The notes under the pieces: generated by a model | Told to the model about the DNA's origin: nothing | What the model saw: the letters and a program-made list of their open reading frames with translations, nothing else | The model's database searches: none | Made by a program: the position numbers and the translations under genes | From: Zoogloea sp. | Lineage (GTDB): Bacteria > Pseudomonadota > Gammaproteobacteria > Burkholderiales > Rhodocyclaceae | Direction of reading: 5' to 3' | Length of the DNA stretch: 64,000 nt | Assembly: GCF_030157465.1 (NCBI RefSeq) | Contig: NZ_JAOAUU010000058.1 | Span: 124,001-188,000 of the forward strand | In this document: piece by piece, positions 45,394 through 53,244 of the stretch | How the letters are laid out: every line of letters starts with the position of its first letter | Position numbering within the stretch: position 1 is the stretch's first letter

Positions 45394-45411
45394 TGCTCAT
45401 GGTTTGAGCAT
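45393..45411. promoter_or_regulatory. Inverted repeat between WYL gene and cas1
   Basis: ATGCTCA, a 5-base loop, and TGAGCAT form a perfect 7-base dyad overlapping the WYL stop codon, 42 bases before the cas1 ATG. It is a candidate operator for cas1-cas3 or a weak hairpin at the end of the WYL message. No T-run follows, which argues against a terminator. Confidence 0.35.
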
Positions 45412-45453
45412 GGGGGTTGGCAGAATGAACCGCAGACAAACAAGGACGCCGCA

Positions 45454-46431
45454 ATGGATCAGATAACGCCCTCCGACCTCAAGACCATCCTCCACTCCAA
45501 GCGGGCGAACCTCTACTACCTTCGCCACTGCCGCGTACTGGTCAATGGCGGCCGGGTCGAATACGTGACCGATGAGGGCAGTCAGTCCCTCTACTGGAAC
45601 ATTCCCATCGCCAACACCACGGTGCTTTTGCTGGGAACAGGCACCTCGATCACGCAGGCGGCGATGCGGGAGCTGGCCAAGGCCGGCGTGATGGTCGGGT
45701 TCTCCGGCGGTGGAGGCACGCCGCTGTACAGCGCCAACGAGATGGACATCGAAGTGGCGTGGTTCTCGCCGCAAAGCGAATACCGCCCCACCGAATACCT
45801 GCAGCACTGGGTTCGCTTCTGGTTCGACGACGCCCTGCGCCTTGAGGCGGCCAAGGCCATTCAGCGCGCCCGGCTGGCGCGTATCGCCAATCACTGGATC
45901 GGCAACCGCAAGCTGGCCGACAGCGGCTTTGAGCTCCCCGCAGACCGGCTGAAGTCGGCCCTGGAAGCCTCCCTCCGTCAGATCGATCTGGCGCCGGACA
46001 ACACCGCCTTGCTGACCGAAGAAGCCCGCCTCACCAAGAAGCTCTTCAAGCTCGCCTGCGACGCCACCGATTACGGCGACTTCGTCCGCGCCAAGAACGG
46101 CAGCGGCGCCGATCCGGCCAACCGCTTTCTGGATCACGGCAACTATCTGGCCTACGGGCTCGGCGCTACCGCATCCTGGGTTCTGGGCCTGCCCCATGGT
46201 CTGGCGGTGCTGCACGGCAAAACCCGCCGCGGCGGGCTGGTGTTCGACATCGCCGATCTGGTGAAGGACGCCCTGATTCTTCCGCAGGCCTTCATTTCCG
46301 CCATGCGCGGCGATGACGAGCAGAGTTTTCGGGAAGCCTGCATCGCCAGTCTCGTGCAGGCCGAGGCCCTCGATTTCATGATCGACACGGTGAAGTCCAT
46401 CGCCCTCGACCTTGGCAGGCAGGCCCAATGA
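45454..46431 (+). CDS. cas1: Type I-F CRISPR integrase Cas1
   Basis: This 325-residue Cas1 is of the I-F subtype. With Cas2 (fused to Cas3 in the next gene) it integrates new spacers next to the leader. Landmarks are LKTILHSKRANLYYLRHCRV at the start, TEEARLTKKLFKLACD with the catalytic Glu, LPHGLAVLHGKTRRGGLVFD with the catalytic His, and the acidic IADLVKD. Length matches I-F Cas1 (about 325). AAGGA precedes the ATG by about seven bases. Its stop overlaps the ATG of cas3, so the two are coupled. Confidence 0.97.
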   Translation: MDQITPSDLKTILHSKRANLYYLRHCRVLVNGGRVEYVTDEGSQSLYWNIPIANTTVLLLGTGTSITQAAMRELAKAGVMVGFSGGGGTPLYSANEMDIEVAWFSPQSEYRPTEYLQHWVRFWFDDALRLEAAKAIQRARLARIANHWIGNRKLADSGFELPADRLKSALEASLRQIDLAPDNTALLTEEARLTKKLFKLACDATDYGDFVRAKNGSGADPANRFLDHGNYLAYGLGATASWVLGLPHGLAVLHGKTRRGGLVFDIADLVKDALILPQAFISAMRGDDEQSFREACIASLVQAEALDFMIDTVKSIALDLGRQAQ

Positions 46432-49400
46432 ACATCCTGCTGATATCCCAATGCACCAAGAACGCCCTGACCGAAACCCGGCGGATCATCGACCAGTTTG
46501 CCGAGCGGCGCGGGGAGCGCAGCTGGCAGACACCCATCACACAGCAGGGGCTCGATACGCTCTACCGGCTTCTGCGCAAAACGGCCCGCAAGAACACCGC
46601 GGTCGCCTGCCACTGGATTCGCGGCAAGGATCACAGCGAGCTGTTGTGGGTGGTGGGGGATGCCAGCCAGTTCAACGCCCAGGGGGCGGTGCCCACCAAC
46701 ACGACGAGACGCAACATCCTGCGCCGTGAAAGTGAGAACGACTGGCATGGACTCCAGCACATTCACCTGCTCTCGTCCCTGGCGGCCATGCTGCACGACC
46801 TCGGCAAAGCCTGCCGCGCCTTTCAGGAGCGGCTTCTGCCAGGTGCGCCACTCACGCGCAATCTGTACCGACATGAGTGGATTTCCCTGCGCATATTCCA
46901 GGCCTTTGTCGGCGAATCGACCGATGAAGCGTGGCTGCAACGCCTGATCGAGCCAACGTCATTGGATGATGCCTGCTGGCTGGCCACTGGCCGACTTCTG
47001 CGTGACGGGCTGGACCCCGCCGCTCGCAGCAGCAAGCCCTTCGCCATCCTGCCCCCGCTGGCCAAGGCGGTGGCGTGGCTGGTTCTCACCCATCACCGTT
47101 TGCCGGTCATGCCAGCCGAGGACGAAAAGGGCGGCCATCGCTGGCTGGGTGCAAGAGTGCCTGACTTCCGTAGCGAACAATTGACCGACCTCCTGAAGGC
47201 GGTAGACGCTGATTGGAACGAGCTATCAGGCACGCCAGATCGCGCCGCCGTCGAAGCCTACTGGCAATTTCCCCATGGCCTGCCGGTGACCGTATCGGCG
47301 TGGCGTAAGCGGGCTGCCAGAATCGCCAGGCGTTTGCTCGACCAACAGCGTGCTGCACCTGCTCTGGATTTGTGTGCCGACCCTTTTGTGATGCACCTGT
47401 CCCGGCTCAGCCTGATGCTCGCCGACCATCATTACTCCAGCCTCACCGAAAAGAGCGAGCGGGAGCAGGGGGAGAAGGACTACCCGCTCTTCGCGAATAC
47501 GCGGCGGGATACTGGCGCCCGCAATCAGACCCTGGATGAACACTTGCTGGGGGTGACGAAGCACGCCGGGGTCATCAATCACGCACTCCCCGGTTTCGAG
47601 CTCCATTTGCCGCGTCTGGCTCGTCACAAGGGGCTGCGCAAACGTAGCCAGGATGCCCGCTTCCGCTGGCAGGACCGGGCCACGGATACCGCAGCCGCGA
47701 TGCGCGAGCGGGCGGCCCTGCAGGGTGCCTTCATTGTGAACATGGCCTCCACCGGCTGCGGCAAGACTTTGGCCAACGCCCGCATCATGAATGCGCTGGC
47801 CGACCCGCTCAAAGGCATGCGCTGCGCCTTTGCCCTCGGGCTTCGTACCCTTACCTTACAAACCGGCCGCGCCTTTCGCGACCTGCTTGGTCTGTCGGAA
47901 GACGAACTTGCCATCAAGGTGGGCGGCTCAGCCAGCCGTGAATTGTTCGAGTTCCACGAAAGACAGGCCGAGCAAAGCGGCTCGGCATCGTCCCAAAGCC
48001 TGCTCCCGGAAGACGGGCATGTCCTGTTCGAGGGCAACGCCGAGCATCCGCTGCTCCAGCGCCTGTCCCGCGATCCCCAGGTTCGCTCCCTGCTGGCTGC
48101 ACCGCTGCTGGTGTGCACTGTTGATCACCTGACCCCTGCCACCGAGAGCCAGCGCGGCGGCCGGCAGATCGCACCGATGTTGCGTTTGCTGAGTGGCGAC
48201 CTCGTTCTGGACGAGCCGGACGACTTCGACATCGACGATCTGCCGGCCCTGACCCGGCTGGTGCATTGGGCCGGTCTGCTCGGCAGTCGTGTGCTGCTTT
48301 CCTCCGCCACCTTGCCACCGGCTTTGGTGGAAGGCCTATTCCTCGCCTACCTGGACGGCCGTGCCTGGTATCAGCGCAACCGGGGAGAGCGCCCCGGCGA
48401 AACTCCCTCCGTTTGCTGCGCGTGGTTCGACGAGTTCGATCAGGTGCAGCAGGACTGTGCCGACAGCGCGGGTTTTCTGGGTGCGCACCGGAGCTTCGTG
48501 CTCAAGCGGCATGCACGTCTGGCCAAGGAGCCCGTCAGGCGCCTCGGCGAACTCATTCCCCTGCCGGCTGGCGAGGACTTTCGCTCCGGGTTTGCTCATG
48601 CGGTCCGCGAAGCAGCCCTGGGCCTCCACGGACGGCACCACAGCGTGGACACCAAGACCGGCAAGCGCGTCAGTTTTGGCCTGGTGCGGATGGCCAATAT
48701 CGATCCCTTGTTCGACGTGGCGCTCGCGCTCTACGCCGAGGGCATGCCCGAAGGATGTCGCCTTCACCTGTGCGCCTATCACTCCCAGTATCCGCTGCTT
48801 ATCCGCTCCGCCATCGAGACCCGGCTGGATGCCAGCTTGAACCGGCGCAAGCCCGATGCAGTGTTTGATCTGCCAGACATCCGCGAGCGCCTGGACCGGA
48901 GCCCGGAATCCGATCAACTGTTCATCGTGCTCGGCTCGCCGGTCACCGAGGTCGGGCGCGATCACGACTACGACTGGGCCATCGTCGAGCCGTCGTCGGT
49001 GCGTTCGCTGATCCAGCTCGCCGGGCGCATCCGTCGGCATCGTCCGGGAGCAGTAGAAACGGCCAACCTGCAAGTTTTCGACACCAACCTGAAGCACCTC
49101 GAAACCCCCGGCAAGGCGGCTTTCTGCCGGCCCGGCTTCGAGCAGGACGAAGAGCCCTTCCGACTCCGTACCCATCGGCTCGCTGATCTCCTCGATCCCG
49201 AAGAGCTACGGGTCATCGACGCCCGGCCCCGCATTCTCCCTAGGCCAGACGAGCAACTGCAGCCGACGCTTCGGCTGGTGGACCTGGAGCACGCCCGCAT
49301 GCGCCAGCAGATGCTTCCCCAGGCTGCACCGTCTGTCCCGCTCACCGCCCGTCAGCTGCGTTCTGGCCAGAAGCCCAAAACCGCGCTGAATGCGGCCAGC

Positions 49401-49796
49401 CACTGGAATACGCCTCAGGTCTGGCTGACCGCGGTGTTACCCCAGCAACAGCGCTTTCGGGATGACCCCATGGCCACGGTCGATGTCGCCCTGCTGCCCA
49501 CGGAAGACGAGGACGACTACGCCCTCCACCGGATCGATCCGGGCAAGAAGAAATGGGAGTCGCTCTATGTGCAGATCGAGAACAGTCAGAACCACCGGAT
49601 TCCAGACAGTCAGGTGCAAGGGGCGCGTATCGAGCCGTGGGGAGAAACGGACTACCTGGAGGCGCTGAGCACCTTGGCCGAATCCCTGGAGATGTCGCTG
49701 CTGGCTTGTGCCCAACGCTACGGCACGGTCAGCCTGCCCGCCAGCGAACAGGGATGGCGCTTTCATCCTGCCTTGGGCTTTACCAAGGAAAGATGA
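46428..49796 (+). CDS. cas3: Type I-F Cas2/3 fusion helicase-nuclease
   Basis: This 1122-residue protein joins a Cas2 domain (1-95, MNILLISQCTKNALTETRRI) to Cas3. The HD nuclease has H123-D124 (AAMLHDLGKACRAF). The SF2 helicase has Walker A at about 441-447 (STGCGKT), a DEAD-like box D595-E-P-D598, the LLSSATLPP motif III, and a late motif VI (QLAGRIRRHR). The Cas1-Cas2/3 complex both acquires spacers and, after Csy complex recruitment, degrades target DNA. It ends 23 bases before the convergent hepT gene, so the next genes are not in its operon. Confidence 0.97.
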   Translation: MNILLISQCTKNALTETRRIIDQFAERRGERSWQTPITQQGLDTLYRLLRKTARKNTAVACHWIRGKDHSELLWVVGDASQFNAQGAVPTNTTRRNILRRESENDWHGLQHIHLLSSLAAMLHDLGKACRAFQERLLPGAPLTRNLYRHEWISLRIFQAFVGESTDEAWLQRLIEPTSLDDACWLATGRLLRDGLDPAARSSKPFAILPPLAKAVAWLVLTHHRLPVMPAEDEKGGHRWLGARVPDFRSEQLTDLLKAVDADWNELSGTPDRAAVEAYWQFPHGLPVTVSAWRKRAARIARRLLDQQRAAPALDLCADPFVMHLSRLSLMLADHHYSSLTEKSEREQGEKDYPLFANTRRDTGARNQTLDEHLLGVTKHAGVINHALPGFELHLPRLARHKGLRKRSQDARFRWQDRATDTAAAMRERAALQGAFIVNMASTGCGKTLANARIMNALADPLKGMRCAFALGLRTLTLQTGRAFRDLLGLSEDELAIKVGGSASRELFEFHERQAEQSGSASSQSLLPEDGHVLFEGNAEHPLLQRLSRDPQVRSLLAAPLLVCTVDHLTPATESQRGGRQIAPMLRLLSGDLVLDEPDDFDIDDLPALTRLVHWAGLLGSRVLLSSATLPPALVEGLFLAYLDGRAWYQRNRGERPGETPSVCCAWFDEFDQVQQDCADSAGFLGAHRSFVLKRHARLAKEPVRRLGELIPLPAGEDFRSGFAHAVREAALGLHGRHHSVDTKTGKRVSFGLVRMANIDPLFDVALALYAEGMPEGCRLHLCAYHSQYPLLIRSAIETRLDASLNRRKPDAVFDLPDIRERLDRSPESDQLFIVLGSPVTEVGRDHDYDWAIVEPSSVRSLIQLAGRIRRHRPGAVETANLQVFDTNLKHLETPGKAAFCRPGFEQDEEPFRLRTHRLADLLDPEELRVIDARPRILPRPDEQLQPTLRLVDLEHARMRQQMLPQAAPSVPLTARQLRSGQKPKTALNAASHWNTPQVWLTAVLPQQQRFRDDPMATVDVALLPTEDEDDYALHRIDPGKKKWESLYVQIENSQNHRIPDSQVQGARIEPWGETDYLEALSTLAESLEMSLLACAQRYGTVSLPASEQGWRFHPALGFTKER

Positions 49797-49819
49797 TGAG
49801 ACGCAATGGAGGTTTTGAC

Positions 49820-50191
49820 TCAGTGACGGGCTGGCCGCTCCTGGGCGGCAACTCGTACGGCGGGCAGGCGGGCCAGCAGATCGGGCAGCGCTCGTTGCAC
49901 GGTCTCCCAAACCACCCCGATATCCAGCTCAAAGTAACCATGGGCAATCCGGTTACGCATTCCCTTCATGCTGGCCCAGGCGATTCCGGGATGTTTCGTC
50001 ACAAAGTCGCCGTGCTGTTCGATCAGCTTCGCTGCGAGTTCGCCAATCACCAACAGATTAAGGACTACCGCCTGCTGCGTGCGCTTGTCGGTGACAAACG
50101 CGGCCTTGTCCATGCCTTCCACGTAGGCAAGGGCCTGGCTGGCGGCCTCATGCATCTGCTCCAGCCACAAGGGCAGGCGATCAATCGTCAC
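49820..50191 (-). CDS. HepT-like HEPN toxin (DUF86)
   Basis: This 123-residue HEPN-domain protein has R79-N-R-I-A-H84-G-Y86, the RX4HXY motif of HepT-type ribonuclease toxins. Residues 1-60 are the family's helical part. Its start overlaps the mntA stop by four bases (ATGA), so the two are co-transcribed and coupled on the minus strand. In known pairs HepT is inhibited when MntA attaches AMP to its Tyr (here probably Y86). It lies between cas3 and csy1 inside the I-F locus, convergent with cas3. Confidence 0.9.
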   Translation of the reverse strand: MTIDRLPLWLEQMHEAASQALAYVEGMDKAAFVTDKRTQQAVVLNLLVIGELAAKLIEQHGDFVTKHPGIAWASMKGMRNRIAHGYFELDIGVVWETVQRALPDLLARLPAVRVAAQERPARH

Positions 50192-50478
50192 ACCGGCCTC
50201 GCCTCGGCCAGAACCTGCGCCCGGAACCGGGCCGGCAGATCGCCCGGTGTGAGTACATCCACCGGCACGCCCAGCAAGGCTTCCAGCTCGACCTGCAGGC
50301 CACCCAGATCAAAGAGGGTGGTTTCCGGCGACGGGTCGACCAGCAGGTCAAGGTCACTGTCGTCCTCGTCCGTCCCCCGCAATACCGAACCGAACACTCG
50401 GGGATTGCTGACGTGGAAACGCAGCGCCGCCTCGAGGACGGCCCGGCTGTTCAGCTGGAGGGCATGGGAGGGTTTCAT
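50188..50478 (-). CDS. MntA-like nucleotidyltransferase antitoxin
   Basis: This 96-residue minimal nucleotidyltransferase has the G30-S31-X10-D42-L-D44 motif (FGSVLRGTDEDDSDLDLLVD), which binds metal and transfers AMP to HepT. It is the first gene of the pair. Its ATG is only four bases after a degenerate CRISPR repeat (50509-50483) on the same strand, and no good Shine-Dalgarno sequence lies between. Translation may therefore depend on how that repeat RNA is folded or cut by Cas6f. The family call is secure; the coupling is an inference. Confidence 0.9.
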   Translation of the reverse strand: MKPSHALQLNSRAVLEAALRFHVSNPRVFGSVLRGTDEDDSDLDLLVDPSPETTLFDLGGLQVELEALLGVPVDVLTPGDLPARFRAQVLAEARPV

Positions 50479-50482
50479 CGTG

Positions 50483-50563
50483 TTTCTAGCTGCCTATCCG
50501 GCAGTGAATGTTTCTCGCCCATGGAGCAGCGAATATTTCTGAGCTGCCTTTTCGGCAGTTGCA
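50483..50563 (-). CRISPR. Degenerate two-repeat mini-array encoding a crRNA-like guide
   Basis: On the minus strand a degenerate repeat B (50563-50536) is followed by a 26-base spacer (50535-50510) and a degenerate repeat A (50509-50483). B ends CTCAGAAA, the exact 8-base 5' handle of the main repeat, and keeps the CTGCC/GGCAG stem with an altered loop. A keeps the full CTGCCGGATAGGCAG hairpin but has a damaged 3' tail (one base missing). Repeat B thus keeps the handle and repeat A the 3' hairpin, the parts needed for one crRNA. The guide begins TATTCGCTGCT. Six bases shorter than the normal 32 equals one Cas7f step. It lies four bases before mntA and opposite to csy1. Confidence 0.88.
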
Positions 50564-50585
50564 CATGTCCAGCAGACGGCGTATC

Positions 50586-50613
50586 TTGACTATCAATCGT
50601 TTATTTTTAATCT
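50586..50613 (+). promoter_or_regulatory. Candidate csy1 promoter
   Basis: TTGACT at 50586-50591, 16 bases, then TAATCT at 50608-50613, in a locally AT-rich stretch unlike the rest of the gap. Transcription would begin near 50620 and give a leader of about 250 bases before csy1. On the opposite strand TTCACT (50632-50627), 17 bases, TAAAAA (50609-50604) could drive the mini-array and mntA-hepT, so the two promoters overlap. Both are pattern-based. Confidence 0.45.
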
Positions 50614-50636
50614 TCGTCCAAGCAGCAGTGAATAGG
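50609..50636 (-). promoter_or_regulatory. Partial protospacer of the mini-array guide in the csy/mntA promoter region
   Basis: Read on the minus strand, 5'-CC (50636-50635) is followed by a 26-base sequence beginning TATTCACTGCT. It matches the mini-array guide at positions 1-5, 7-11, 13, 15-17, 19-21 and 24. Mismatches 6, 12 and 18 are the flipped-out positions of type I crRNA; 14 and a block from 22 on are true mismatches. CC is the type I-F PAM. The site overlaps the candidate -10 and start of csy1 transcription. Partial pairing should permit binding but not full R-loop and Cas2/3 cutting. Confidence 0.82.
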
Positions 50637-50651
50637 TTAAACGATTGGGGT

Positions 50652-50681
50652 GCCCCCGAAAGACTGCCATCTTTCGGGGGC
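50652..50681 (+). promoter_or_regulatory. Strong hairpin in csy1 leader (first)
   Basis: GCCCCCGAAAG, an 8-base loop, and CTTTCGGGGGC make a perfect 11-bp stem about 30 bases after the predicted transcription start of csy1. No T-run follows, so it is not a plain terminator. It may shape the leader RNA or act as a pause or attenuation element. Confidence 0.5.
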
Positions 50682-50806
50682 GGATTGCAACGCCACTGGC
50701 TGGGCAGCCGGGCATCCACCTACGGGATTTCGCCGCAGGAAGGAGGATACGGGTGTGATTGACCATCGCACGATCAGAAGAGTCGATTGAAGTTGTTGTA
50801 AAGCAG

Positions 50807-50829
50807 TCCCCGAAGCGCTGCTTCGGGGA
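50807..50829 (+). terminator. Strong hairpin in csy1 leader (second), terminator-like
   Basis: TCCCCGAAGC, loop GCT, GCTTCGGGGA make a perfect 10-bp stem followed by TTCT, 43 bases before csy1. It resembles a weak Rho-independent terminator or attenuator. Its CCCCGAA/TTCGGGG arms share sequence with the first leader hairpin, so alternative pairing between the two is possible. Confidence 0.4.
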
Positions 50830-50871
50830 TTCTACGGCTAGCCGATAGCTTGTCCAAGCAAGAGGTATCAC

Positions 50872-52236
50872 ATGTCCGATTCTCCGCAAGACCGCCGCGC
50901 CCTGTTTCGCGCGGCCATCGAGCGCTTTCTCCAAGAGCGCATGTCGAGCAAGCTCGACAAACTCGCGGCCGACGACCCGAAGCGCAGCGAGTTGCTGGTG
51001 CAATACGAGTCAGGGACTTGGTTGGCTGACGCTGCAAGGCGTGTAGCGCAAATCCAGACCGTCACCCATTCCCTCAAACCCATCCACCCTGAAGCACGGG
51101 GAACCAATCTGTATTGTCCGCCGGAGTCATTGCCAAGCCATCGCGAGGTGGGCAGCCATGTGCTGAGTGCGGATTTTTCCGGCGATGTGGTGGGTAATGC
51201 CGCAGCCCTGGATGTCTACAAGTTCCTCAAGGTTTCCGTGGAAGAGCGGCCCCTGCTGGAATGGATGCAGCAGGACGATGCCGATCTCCTTGCCGCGCTC
51301 TCCGACGATTCAGAAAAGGCGCAGGCGTGGGCAGAGGCATTCAGGAGCGTGACCCAGCCTGCCAGCGAGATCCCGGCTTCCCACGGTCTGGCCAAGCAGC
51401 TCTACTGGCTGACGGGTGAGGACCCGGCAAACGACGGCGATTTCCATCTCCTGGCACCCCTTTATGCCAGTTCGTTTGCCCACTCCGTCTTTCGCACGAT
51501 CAACGAAGACCGCTTCAGCGACCCTGCGAAAGCGGCCCAAAAAGCCAAGTGGGAGCGCCGTGATCACGACGGTGTGAGCCGCGAGTATCCCAACCTGGCG
51601 GTCCAGAAGTTCGGAGGCACCAAGCCGCAGAACATCAGTCAGCTCAACAGCGAGCGAGGCGGCAGCAACTACCTGCTGGCTTCCCTTCCACCCCGCTGGA
51701 AAAGCCGTGAAGTCCAGGCGCCCTGGTATGTGGATTCGGTGCTCTCCCGCTTCGGGCATAGCGATGGCGTTTGGACGCAGGTGCGCGAATTGCGCGACTT
51801 TCTGCTCTCGGACCCGCCTCCCACGATGGAAACCCGTGACCGTCGCGAGGGCTTGATCGACAGCCTGATCGATGGGCTGGTCGATTTCGCTCAGCGTTTC
51901 CAGGTGATGTTGCCTGCGGGATGGACCCATGACTCCCGCTGCCGTCTTCCAGAGGTTGAAAGGCTGTGGCTCGACCCCGGCCGGGTGCTGGCGGATGCGG
52001 AAGACGACGCCGTTTTCTGCGGCAAGTGGCACAGGATGGATTGGCCCGCGGAGGTGGGGAATCGTTTTGGCAACTGGCTCAACAAACAGCTGGGCCCGGA
52101 TCTGCCGCTCGGCGATGTCGAAGCGCGTCAATGGCAAACCGAGCTGCTCCTGCAGCAGGACTGGGCTCAGCGCCTGCACGAACTGCGTGGGCAACTCGAC
52201 GCACCTCGCTACATTCCTACAAGGGAGGGCGTATGA
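50872..52236 (+). CDS. csy1: Csy complex large subunit Csy1 (Cas8f)
   Basis: This 454-residue Cas8f subunit holds the crRNA 5' handle and reads the CC PAM in the Csy surveillance complex. Landmarks are FRAAIERFLQERMSSKLDKL near the start, THSLKPIHPEARGTNLYCPP, and FGGTKPQNISQLNSERGGSN in the middle, all typical of I-F Csy1. AGAGG lies eight bases before the ATG. It heads a four-gene operon with csy2-csy3-cas6f. Its promoter region holds the candidate autoregulatory site described here. Confidence 0.96.
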   Translation: MSDSPQDRRALFRAAIERFLQERMSSKLDKLAADDPKRSELLVQYESGTWLADAARRVAQIQTVTHSLKPIHPEARGTNLYCPPESLPSHREVGSHVLSADFSGDVVGNAAALDVYKFLKVSVEERPLLEWMQQDDADLLAALSDDSEKAQAWAEAFRSVTQPASEIPASHGLAKQLYWLTGEDPANDGDFHLLAPLYASSFAHSVFRTINEDRFSDPAKAAQKAKWERRDHDGVSREYPNLAVQKFGGTKPQNISQLNSERGGSNYLLASLPPRWKSREVQAPWYVDSVLSRFGHSDGVWTQVRELRDFLLSDPPPTMETRDRREGLIDSLIDGLVDFAQRFQVMLPAGWTHDSRCRLPEVERLWLDPGRVLADAEDDAVFCGKWHRMDWPAEVGNRFGNWLNKQLGPDLPLGDVEARQWQTELLLQQDWAQRLHELRGQLDAPRYIPTREGV

Positions 52237-53219
52237 GCACGATCTTTCCCGAGAGCCAGGGGCTGCTGGTGCTGCCCCGCCTGCGCATCCAGAACGCCAA
52301 CGCCATTTCCAGCCCGCTGACTCACGGCTTTCCGTCCATGACGGCCTTTCTTGGCCTGATGTGGGCGCTGGAGCGCAAGCTCTGCGCAAACAGCATTGGA
52401 ATGGCGTTCGACAGCGTGGGCGTGATCTGCCACGACTTTGACGAGCAGGTGACCGAAGGCGGCTACACCAAGGCTTTTCGACTCACCCGCAATCCGGTGG
52501 ATAAGGATGGCAGTACCGCAGCCATCGTGGAAGAAGGCCGCATCCACCTGGACATCACCCTGGTGTTCGGGGTGAGCAGCGAAACAATTCTGGAGGAGGC
52601 CGAGGCGCGCCAGGCCCTTGCCGATACGGTCGCAGACACGCTGGCCGGCATGCGGGTTGCGGGCGGCAGCATTGTGCCTACGCGTAGCGCCGCTGCACAC
52701 CAGGGGGCGGAATTGATCCGCCTGGCCGAAGACACGGCCGAGGCGCGCAAGCAATTCCGGCGTCTGCGCCGCCGTTGGTTGCCCGGCTTCGCGCTGGTCT
52801 GCCGCGACGACTTGCTTACTCAGCACCTGGCAAGCCTTCAGGCAACAGACCCGAAAGCCGGCGCACTTGATGCCCTGCTCGACCTGTCCCGCATCAACTG
52901 GAGGCCGGAGCCTGGCGCGCCGTCCGACACCGAGCGAAAAAACGTCGAGTGGAAGCCCGAACCCAGGGAAGGCTGGATCGTGCCCATTCCCGTGGGCTAT
53001 GGCGCCCTTTCCGGCATACACCCCGCAGGCAGCGTGAAGAACGCCCGTGATTCACGCACCGATTTTCGCTTTGTTGAAAGCCTTTATTCCATCGGCCAAT
53101 GGATCAGCCCGCATCGGCTCGGCAGCCTCCGCGAGCTGCTTTGGTATGGCCATAGCGATATCGACGGCGGCCTTTACCGCTGCCGGAACGACTTTGCCGC
53201 CACGGCCCAACATCCCTGA
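52233..53219 (+). CDS. csy2: Csy complex subunit Csy2 (Cas5f)
   Basis: This 328-residue Cas5f subunit pairs with Csy1 at the 5' end of the crRNA. The start SQGLLVLPRLRIQNANAISS and the SPLTHGFPSMTAFLGLMWAL segment are diagnostic of the family. The ATG overlaps the csy1 stop (ATGA), and AGGGAGG precedes it. The longer frame upstream of 52233 is csy1 read out of register. Length is normal. Confidence 0.96.
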   Translation: MSTIFPESQGLLVLPRLRIQNANAISSPLTHGFPSMTAFLGLMWALERKLCANSIGMAFDSVGVICHDFDEQVTEGGYTKAFRLTRNPVDKDGSTAAIVEEGRIHLDITLVFGVSSETILEEAEARQALADTVADTLAGMRVAGGSIVPTRSAAAHQGAELIRLAEDTAEARKQFRRLRRRWLPGFALVCRDDLLTQHLASLQATDPKAGALDALLDLSRINWRPEPGAPSDTERKNVEWKPEPREGWIVPIPVGYGALSGIHPAGSVKNARDSRTDFRFVESLYSIGQWISPHRLGSLRELLWYGHSDIDGGLYRCRNDFAATAQHP

Positions 53220-53244
53220 ATTCCATCCTGAAAGGAAATAGATC

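Noticed and set aside
50508-50762. Small open frames across the cas3-csy1 gap on both strands
   Set aside because: They cross the degenerate repeats and hairpins, lack ribosome sites and have no conserved features; the structure is better explained as RNA and promoter.
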